Source: Chimonanthus salicifolius (Eukaryota > Streptophyta > Magnoliopsida > Laurales > Calycanthaceae). Taken from it: a DNA stretch of 64,000 nucleotides. The notes beneath the pieces were generated by a model. The model was not told the DNA's origin. It did no database searches and saw only the letters and a program-made list of their open reading frames with translations. Both the position numbers and the translations under genes were made by a program. Shown in pieces: positions 56,401 to 64,000 of the stretch (position 1 is its first letter; every line of letters begins with the position of its first letter). The stretch is from NCBI GenBank assembly GCA_013350335.1, contig CM023537.1, positions 45,816,111 through 45,880,110 of the forward strand, written 5' to 3'.

Positions 56401-58830
56401 CTTAATACTCGTCCCTCCCGAGAGTGAGATTAGAGTGAAATAGGTAAAGATTTCCACGGAGGGAGGCGAGTGTCACGATGCGAGTCGAATCCGATTCCGA
56501 AGGCCCGATCCTCGACTGGCCCAACCTAGCACATGCATGGATTGAAATCCATAATAACATTTTCACTTGCTAGAATAATCATCGAAAAATTAAAAACATA
56601 CCTTTATAATCATAAAAAAGTCGCATCTCAAGTAAAAATAAAGAATTCCCCATAAGTCAAATATAAAGATCCAAACGCACTAAAAATTAAAGTTATTATA
56701 ATAAATTCTCCTCTAAATTACATTTTCCTTAAACTAAAGCAACATAAACTAAATATCCAAGCTTTCTCCTTGCGTAATATCTCGCTCATGTCTAGCTGCC
56801 ACTTGGTCCGGCCTCGCTTTTCTTCTGTGATCTGGATTGGCATCTAAAAGAGAAAATTATGGGCTTAGTCAACATGCTCAGTAGGAATTCCGATCTTAGG
56901 AAATGCACCACGAAGTGTTATAATAAAATAACATATAATTTAAAATCAATGTTAGATATTCAATTGTTATAACATAGTACATTTCTCAAGCATTTTCGTA
57001 TCATAACAGAAATCTCATAGTCAGTTCACATTCATCTCATAGTAGAAATCTCACATTTAAAATTGTACTCAATGTGCATCCAGATATGACGTGCCATGGG
57101 TGTCATGAAAAATAAATGCCCTTCCATGCCGCATGTATCAACTACATAATTCTTTTCATTTCAACGGTTTCTATCATTGGCCAATTATGTTATCAGCATT
57201 TGTGGCAGAAACCTGGAGGGTGTTGATTCCCATCCACAAATTAACCAAGACAATCGGTGGAGTGTGGACTCCTCCCTCTGCGTAGGGTTTCAGGGTTGTC
57301 TACCCAGGAGCTCTTCTTGGCCCAATTCAATTTCGTACATTTTGAACCATAGAAGCGGCCAAACGTAAATATTTATTCAAGTTTATCAATTTATTTTTAA
57401 GACAAAAGAATGTCAGGACAGCTCCGCTTTGACTTGGCATATGCACTTCCCATCCCATGCTATGTATATGAAGTATATGAATGTATTATGATGTCAAATC
57501 TCATGCAATATACGTGAAAACATCTCAAGTATTTCAAAAATAAAATAAGCATCATCTCTTTTCATAACTGAACACATAAATTTTGAGAAAATCAATCATC
57601 TCATTCATAATAACAAAATACTATATTAAGTCACAACTTTAGTGCTTCGAAAACGTACATGATCAAAGATGATTAGCAAAGAGGGATGAATCGTGGGATA
57701 GCACAAAAGTTGTCGGGGTTACTCTTGACTCTTCATTCGTATACATGTGTCAAAAACATAATCCGCATATCACTAAGTTTTAATTTGTAATAATTCGATT
57801 AAGAAAAGCTTTGATTAAGGCTTAGAACTCAGATTGGTAATGCTCAGTGAAGTCTAAATGACCCAAATAAATTATTACCCTTAAATATACAAGACCTTGT
57901 AAAACTGTTAAAGTCCAAATTAAGGATGGAGGTTGAAAGCTAACAAGCTGTAGTAAAAAGGTATAAACTAATAAAAATCTATACTAACCATTTGCTTAAA
58001 TTTCAGAAACCACTTGAGAATCCATTTCTTATTATTTTATATGAAAAGAATTCATCTCTTAAGATCATAGGTGTTCTGGTCTAACAAATAGGGATTCAAA
58101 AATCTAAGTTTTCCAAGTTTTACGTACTTTTCCAGGAAAATCCTGTATGAAAGAATTAGATCATCTTGTAGAATTTTCTGGGAAAAACCCATTTATCGAT
58201 TACTTATTATCCTTTACCAGTAGATAGGTCTTTGAACTACAATCGCATCTATATCTTGTGTGACCCAAGGCGATATTCCTACCTTAAGTTATGAGCGTTT
58301 TACTCAGATATGTACACTGCCAAACAGTTTGCAGTCTTAAACGAGGTATTTGGATTGTAACCCGAAATTGACCCATCAATTCAATGTCTAAAATTCTTAA
58401 ATTAATTATGGAGATAGGTCTCTCTAAGGGTTTTATTTTAGGTATAAATTTGGCACCAATTCGATTTATAACGAATGAATTAAAAATTGCACTTCGGAAC
58501 ATCGCAAAACTGTCCAGAATTTTGTATTATTCATTAGTATCCACTTGCGGATATAATTCGACCCATCAAATCATCAAATTTTGATTTCAAATTTGAACAT
58601 CAAGTAGATCTATCAGTGTATCTTCTAACCTAACAAATTTCGTAGAAAATACATTTGGGAACTCAAGTTATAATTTTTCTCGCTAGGACGTGCCGAAACC
58701 ATATGCCTGATTTGAAATCCGAGTTTCATAGATTTTCACAAAATTGGGGCTTCCTTCTTATCCAAATCTAAGGTTTTCAAATAAGTCCTCTTAAACTTGT
58801 GATCAGTCCTTTATCACAATTTCACTTGTC
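56401..58830 (-). repeat. Gypsy #4 5' LTR, truncated by a SIRE LTR
   Basis: Colinear with 46493-49550 minus the 660-bp insertion. The left end has decayed to CTTAATACTCG from TGTAACACC. Homology stops at 58830, where the SIRE-like LTR starts; the corresponding last 1 kb (49550-50594 in the sister) is not in this window. Confidence 0.85.
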
Positions 58831-59499
58831 TGTGAGTTCTCTGGCTTTCCAAGTCACCTGTTTGTCAAGTTCGTGACTTTGGTGAGTGCTTGCCTTGAAG
58901 AGAGAAGTTCAAGACTCAAGATCTCAAGAGTTGGTTGATGTGTGGAGACTCAACGGATGAACGTGTATGCCAATCACTGATGGTGACCATAGATAGCCTT
59001 AGGTGGTACCCAAAACTTACGTGGACCATGTCTAGGCTTAGAGATAACATCTAGATAATTAATCAAGCCTAACATGTGTTTGACAATGAATTGGAACCCA
59101 ACTTAGAAATATGAATTCACTATCAGGGCGACACATCGTGTCGGGCGATCAATCGCCAAAGACTGCATACGACCAATCGTGGTCTTGCGATATGTCGTGT
59201 GGAAAGTTGGAGGTTCTGGTTAAATAAGACTGTCAAACCAATATGGTCATAGGACGATACAATCGGATGCCCACGATCGATCGTCTGGAACCTTGACGAA
59301 TCAATCGTGTGGGCAATGTATCGCTGAGACAGGACATAGGCTGGACTTAAACAAAGCTTGGAAAAACTTGGGAACATATGATCAATCGGGCAAGCGATCG
59401 ATCGTGAGTACAGGACAAGAACAAATCAACATCATGATCAATCGCCCTAGGCCTGGATGAGACTTGACACTGGAAAATACAGTCACTCTTAGGCCGATA
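58831..59499 (+). repeat. SIRE-like copia LTR, 5' part
   Basis: Starts TGTGAGTTCTC and follows the 31413 LTR with matching phrases (GCCTTGAAG, CTAGGCTTAGAGAT, CGATCAATCG words). It is cut at 59499 by an Athila-like element. Confidence 0.8.
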
Positions 59500-61142
59500 T
59501 GATGAACACCGTAAAATTACAATTTTACCCCTTAATATTAGATTAATTAGTCCTTATTTTATAAATATTAGATATGTTTAAATGTTATTTTTAGTTTTAT
59601 AGTTTATTTTGAAAAATACAAGAAAAGAAAATAAAACAATGATAAAAAAATGGCTAAGTCAAAAATTCAGTCGACATCACCTTCGGAATGGGTAGATTGA
59701 AGTTTTTCTTCCGCAACTCATGTAATTAATATTTAAATTTTATTCAAGTCTCATTTGCCAACCCTGAAAGAAACTATTTCTATTTTTTTTTTCTTTTTCC
59801 ATTTCTTTTCTACTTTTTTCCTTTCTTTGGTTACAGGACTCATGGAAAAAAGAAAAGACAGAGAGCAGAGGAGGCAACTGAACTGTGCAGCAGCTGAGAT
59901 AAGGATGAGTAGAGAAGATAAGCTAACCGATTACAGTAAGAAAGAAAAAGATAAGGAAAGGATTATGTGCTGAGAAGATGGAGAGATAAAGAAGATGAGA
60001 AAGCAGAGAAAAGATGAGAAAAGAAAGAAGAGCTGCCGTGTAGTGGGTTTCAAATAAGGAAAGATAAGAATAAGTTAACCGATCCAAAGAATAAGGAAAA
60101 AAGATAAGAAGAAAAAAAAGAGATAGAGTCAGTTGGGTTTTCAACAGAGAAGGAGAGATAAAGAAGATGTGTTAGCCAATGGAAATTTTGAAATGGGTCT
60201 TATCCCAGTTGAATTTGAACTTGAACTTAAATGGGTCTCTTATCTCGATCAAATTTGAAGGGTCTCTTATCTCATCCCTTCTTTCCTATAAATTCAAGTG
60301 TTTGGGTCCATTGAAAGTTGAACTGGGCAAGACGTCGAAGAGACTGAAGTTGGACGAAGAAAGACTGAGAAAAATATTTAATTTCTTATAAGTTATTTAT
60401 TTTTTTTATTTTTATGCCAAGTCCAAAAGAATTGTATTTCATGTCCAATTTTTTAATAAAAAATTCATGGCAGTTGTTTAGATTTATGATGATCCCAGTT
60501 ATTAAAATATTTAATAGTGATGATTTGTATGCTGTTTTTAATTCTTTTTATGAACTTTATGTAAAAAATTATTTTTAGAATTTTTTTCAAAGAAAGTAGA
60601 ACCCCTATTAGGATCAGTGGGACTTGCCGTCTTTCCAGTCTAAGGTTCTTATCAAGAACAGTTATTTTAGATTTGAGGAAACACAAGTTTAAAACCCGCT
60701 TAAGCCTAAGGCTTGAATTGAAAAAAATCTGATTTAATGGAGGACATAAAAATTCTAACTAGAATTTTAATAGGAAATAAATTTGAATTATATTTTATAA
60801 CTCTAGAACATTTCATAGTCTAGGCCATGATTTTATTATTTTTAAATAAGATAACATGCCGCTTCGATGTTTGACCCGATTCCATTGTAGATTATGTAAA
60901 AAAAATTATTTATTCTTGATTTATTTTTCTTTTTCTCAAAAATTCATCAAAACAATTTATTGTTCTAAATTAAGATTATAACTAAATGTTTTAGAAAATT
61001 ATTTCCTTAAATCACATTTTTAATAGTGCCATTTTCTATTTCATACATATATTTTGTCTGTTTCCCTTGAGTACAACCTCGCATTCATACTCTATACTAT
61101 AAACTGGTTCGTGCGCTTGCGAGTAAATTAAAATTCACATCA
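59500..61142 (+). repeat. Athila-like 5' LTR, 1.64 kb
   Basis: Starts TGATGAACACCG, ends AATTCACATCA. It is about 0.8 kb shorter than the solo copy but shares the start (TTTTACC..TTAGATTAATTAG) and the end (CCTCGCA..ACTATAAACTGGTTCGTGC). TATA box at 60287-60294. Confidence 0.8.
60287..60294 (+). promoter_or_regulatory. TATA box of the Athila 5' LTR
   Basis: TATAAATT in the CTTTCCTATAAATTCAAG context. Confidence 0.5.
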
Positions 61143-61148
61143 ATTTTT

Positions 61149-61166
61149 TGGCGCCGTTGCCGGGGA
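61149..61166 (+). other. Primer-binding site, tRNA-Asp
   Basis: TGGCGCCGTTGCCGGGGA, an 18-base complement to the 3' end of plant tRNA-Asp, six bases after the LTR. This primer is usual for Athila-type elements. Confidence 0.92.
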
Positions 61167-62505
61167 AATCTCAAAATAAAATTGTGTGCTATTAGATTTT
61201 GTGATTTTTGAAAATAAATCTAATAATGCAGATATGTCTTAATTTAGAATTTCATCTAACTTAGAATTTTTTTTAAATTAAAAAAAATTAAAAAAAATTA
61301 AAAATTAGATTTTGTGATTTTTTAAAATAAATATAATAATGTAGCTATGTCTTAATTTAGAATTTTATCTAACTGAGTAATTTTTTTTAATTAAATAAAA
61401 AAATTTAAAAAAATTTTAAAAAATTAAAATTTATTTTTTTGAAATAAAGTTTGACTTGATATAAATTTTTTTTTTCTTCCATTAGTTGTAATTTTAGGAT
61501 AAGTGCACTTAGATTAGTATTATGCATTTTATTTATTTTTTATTATTTTTTATTTATTTGAATCAGAATCTTCACCAAAGTTTTTATTGTCTGTTTTGCA
61601 GGAATTTTAATTACGCCGCGCTTAAAAATCAATGGAGATATGCACAACGTGCTAAAGAGCTTTAAATTGCGCGCTTGAAAAAAAATTGCTGAAAATACGC
61701 ATAAAAGGCTAAGGTGAGTTTTTAATTTTTTTCTTTTTATTGTATATATGTCATGCATTCACATAGATTTATTTAGGGTGTTCTTTATTATTGCTTGCAT
61801 TTAATCTGTCCATGCATCTAGGTTGTTAGTATTCATGTATTAGTTTAGATTGTTTTAGTAATGTTTGTATATTGACTTGAATGTTGTATGGTAATTTAGG
61901 ATTGCGTTTTCACAATATTTAGAAAAAAAAAAGATTAGTAAAATTTGTTCATGCATTTCTCTAATAAAATCAATTAAGGAACCATTACGGTAGATTTTAG
62001 GGTTTCATGCTCAATAGGAACCTTTTTAATCTAAATTAATTTTTGTAACCGGTGAATATTTTTTCTTCAATCATGGTGTCTAGGATTAGTTCTGTCACCA
62101 AAGTGTAAAGAGCCTAAGGATAAGTTGGAAACTTAAGAAGATGCCGTGTGCTCCTCCACTTACCTGGGAACGTACCTGGCCATGATTGTGGTTAAGCTCT
62201 CATCGGAGACTTAGATTATTTGGAGAGAAAAGTAGGAGCAAGTCTAGAAACAATCCTTAGGGTCCCAATAACTAAATAAAGATTTGATTGCATTATTGCA
62301 ATTCAAATTTAGATTTAGGCATTCTTCTTGTGTGAATTTGAATGAACATGAATGAGCTTGATTGTGTATGAAATATTGGTATCGTGATTCACACAACCGT
62401 TTAGTTCGAGTCAAGTTTTCTGTCGATTTACCGATCATTGTGTCCGGAGCTCAGTCTAGCTCTGTCATAGACAGTCCAACTCCATCACCACCACCATCAC
62501 CCAAA
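61167..62505 (+). other. Athila untranslated leader
   Basis: AT-rich sequence from the primer site to gag with long A/T runs. Nothing else is recognised. Confidence 0.6.
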
Positions 62506-63856
62506 ATGGCCGAAGAAAGAATCGAAGAGAGAACCCTCCAAGATTATTTTTCGGCAGTCACTCCCAATACACGATCAAGCATAGCTGTCCCATCAACTAA
62601 TGCAGCCTTTGAACTCAAATCAGGCCTATTACATCTTCTACCCGCATTCCATGGACTTGATCATGAGGACCCTTACCTACACATCAAAGAATTTTTAGAA
62701 ATCTGCGCCACCATCAGACTCCAAGGCATCTCTGATGAATCCATCAAACTTCGGTTATTTCCTTTTTCTCTTAAAGAAAAAGTGAAATCTTGGCTAAATT
62801 CTCTACCTCCAAATTCCATCACAACTTGGGATCTGTTAGCCAACAAGTTTTTGAATAAATTCTTCCCTGTATCTAAAACTAACGCCCTCAAGAAAGAAAT
62901 TTCAAATTTTAATCAGAAAGAGGGTGAACAATTCTATGAATCATGGGAAATACTCAAAGATACGTTGAATAAATGTCTCCACCACGGTTTTGAAACGGGA
63001 AGACTCGTGCAATTCTTTTATGATGGTTTAACCATATCAAACCGCACAATGGTTGAGTCTATGAAGGGTGGGGAATTTTTAATGCTAATTGCAACCAATG
63101 GATGGAATTTCTTAGAAACCTTGGCAGAAAGTTCTCAGCGATGGGACTTCTGCAAAAGAGATAATTCAGCCCAAACCTCAAAAAGAGGAGGTTTATACGA
63201 AGTTAGTACCGACTTAGATGTTAAGCTTGCAATCGCAAACTTAACAAAGAAAATTGATGCCTTAGCAATGACCCAGGCGATAAAACCAACATTAGGAATG
63301 AATGCAGAGGTTTACGCAATGTGTTCTAACTTAGGACACACTGCCCAAAACTGTCCTTCCTTCGGATTTAATACTGAGTGCTCAACCGAACAAGCTAATG
63401 CACTCAATAATTTTGGAGGACAGCAGGGAACCCCTTTCTCTGCCACATACAATCCTAATTGGTGGAATCATCCCAATTTTTCTTGGAGCCAGAATCAACC
63501 TCTTGTAGGTCAAGGACCCCCTCAATATCAAGGACTTCCCTCATTGTCAAGGACCCCCTCAATATCAAAGTCCACCATACCAACCACCTCCGAATCAATC
63601 CAATCCAGCCCAGTCAAATCAATATTATCAATCCGGTCCATCTCAACAACGTAAGCCCTCTCTCGAGGATACGTTGCAACAATTCATGCAGTCTACCCAG
63701 CAGGCTATGCACAAGCTTGAGACACAGCTTGGGCAATTAGCCACCACAATAGGAGATAGGGAGAAAGGTAGATTTCCCAGTCAGCCTATCCCAAACTCCA
63801 AGGGCCAGAATGAAGTTTCATCGTCCAATCCAGAAGATGTACCAGGATTGATTTGA
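62506..63856 (+). pseudogene. Athila-like gag with a frameshift and damaged zinc knuckle
   Basis: I take the start as ATG 62506 (MAEERIEERTLQDY), residue 49 of a longer open frame, because earlier residues do not resemble gag. Capsid words: LLPAFHGLDHEDPYLHIKEF, LRLFPFSLKEKVKSWLNSLP, TTWDLLANKFLNKFFP, FNQKEGEQFYESWE, CLHHGFETGRLVQFFYDGL (PF03732-type). The nucleocapsid knuckle reads YAMCSNLGHTAQNC: the first Cys is Tyr. A Pro/Gln-rich part follows. A 37-bp partial duplication (copies starting at 63510 and 63547) shifts the frame by one; the original reading resumes in frame 2 with EDTLQQFMQSTQQAMHKLE and ends at 63856. The protease lies beyond the window. It cannot give a normal gag. Confidence 0.88.
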
Positions 63857-64000
63857 GAACCCATACCCATTTACTCACCTACCCGTCTTCATCATTTCCA
63901 TTACCCAAACCCACATATCCATCTGTTTATGTTTGAGTCCGTCTGAATCTTCAATGTCTAGTTTAGGTTTTTATTGAGTCAGTCTAGGATTTCCTTATTT
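63857..64000 (+). other. Sequence after the gag stop
   Basis: No open frame is seen; this may be decayed gag-pol linker. Confidence 0.3.

Larger units (their letters stand above)
46493..58830 (-). mobile_element. Gypsy element #4 (chromodomain type), heavily rearranged
   Basis: A minus-strand element with a 3' LTR (46493-50594), internal parts 50595-51475 and 53920-56400, and a 5' LTR (56401-58830, truncated by a SIRE LTR). Gag lies next to the 5' LTR; RNase H, integrase N-terminus and chromodomain lie next to the 3' LTR. Protease, RT and integrase core are missing. A degenerate primer site (ATAACAA..CTCTAAT in place of GATACCA..CTCTG) lies at about 56388-56400. Confidence 0.8.
59500..64000 (+). 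mobile_element. Athila-like element, 5' part (5' LTR, primer site, gag)
   Basis: Plus-strand Ty3/gypsy element running off the window. 5' LTR 59500-61142, primer site 61149-61166, gag from 62506. It is inserted in a SIRE LTR. Confidence 0.85.

Overview
This window looks like flowering-plant nuclear DNA, and nearly all of it is a graveyard of nested transposable elements. The evidence is intron-type gene structure, plant Ty1/copia and Ty3/gypsy retrotransposons with tRNA-iMet and tRNA-Asp primer sites, plant L1-type LINE reverse transcriptase, and a Mutator-like foldback element with a 9-bp target duplication. I cannot name the species. Only two host-gene candidates are visible: exon 1 of an ITN1-like ankyrin-repeat gene (2888-3464, minus) and a short ORF with a signal peptide (42615-42929, plus). 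No tRNA, rRNA or CRISPR is seen.

Layout. 1-5006: ankyrin exon 1, its AT-rich flank or intron, an approximately 60-bp tandem array upstream of the gene, and a LINE 3' tail. 5007-12756: the 3' half of a minus-strand Athila-like element, whose LTR is split by a 3.4-kb solo gypsy LTR (5819-9233). 12757-33244: a plus-strand SIRE-like copia element broken into pieces (19861-20135, 26311-26363, 30836-33244) by minus-strand chromodomain-type gypsy elements: #3 (12757-19860, left end lost), #1 (20136-26310) and #2 (26364-30830). Gypsy #2 has LTRs of only 94 bp. The SIRE 3' LTR itself sits in a LINE reverse transcriptase (33245-35040). 35046-41165: a young, nearly intact minus-strand copia element with 257-bp LTRs (2 differences by eye), an ATTGA target duplication, and a coding region broken by one frameshift and one stop.

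41166-46492 is the most gene-like stretch. It holds the signal-peptide ORF and, just downstream, a 2,051-bp Mutator-like foldback element (43069-45119). That element has approximately 400-bp inverted arms flanking four tandem approximately 314-bp units, each of which is itself a long palindrome. From 46493 a minus-strand gypsy element (#4) runs to 58830 with approximately 4-kb LTRs. It lacks its integrase core, carries foreign DNA in place of its protease and RT, and contains a perfect 2,439-bp solo Athila LTR with ATGGG duplications. Its right LTR is broken by a SIRE LTR, which is broken in turn by a plus-strand Athila-like element (59500 to the window end) with a tRNA-Asp primer site and a frameshifted gag.

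The genes do not form a pathway. The window records successive insertions, with relative ages readable from which element interrupts which. All coordinates come from reading the sequence by eye. Junctions marked by target duplications are exact; the others may be off by tens of bases.
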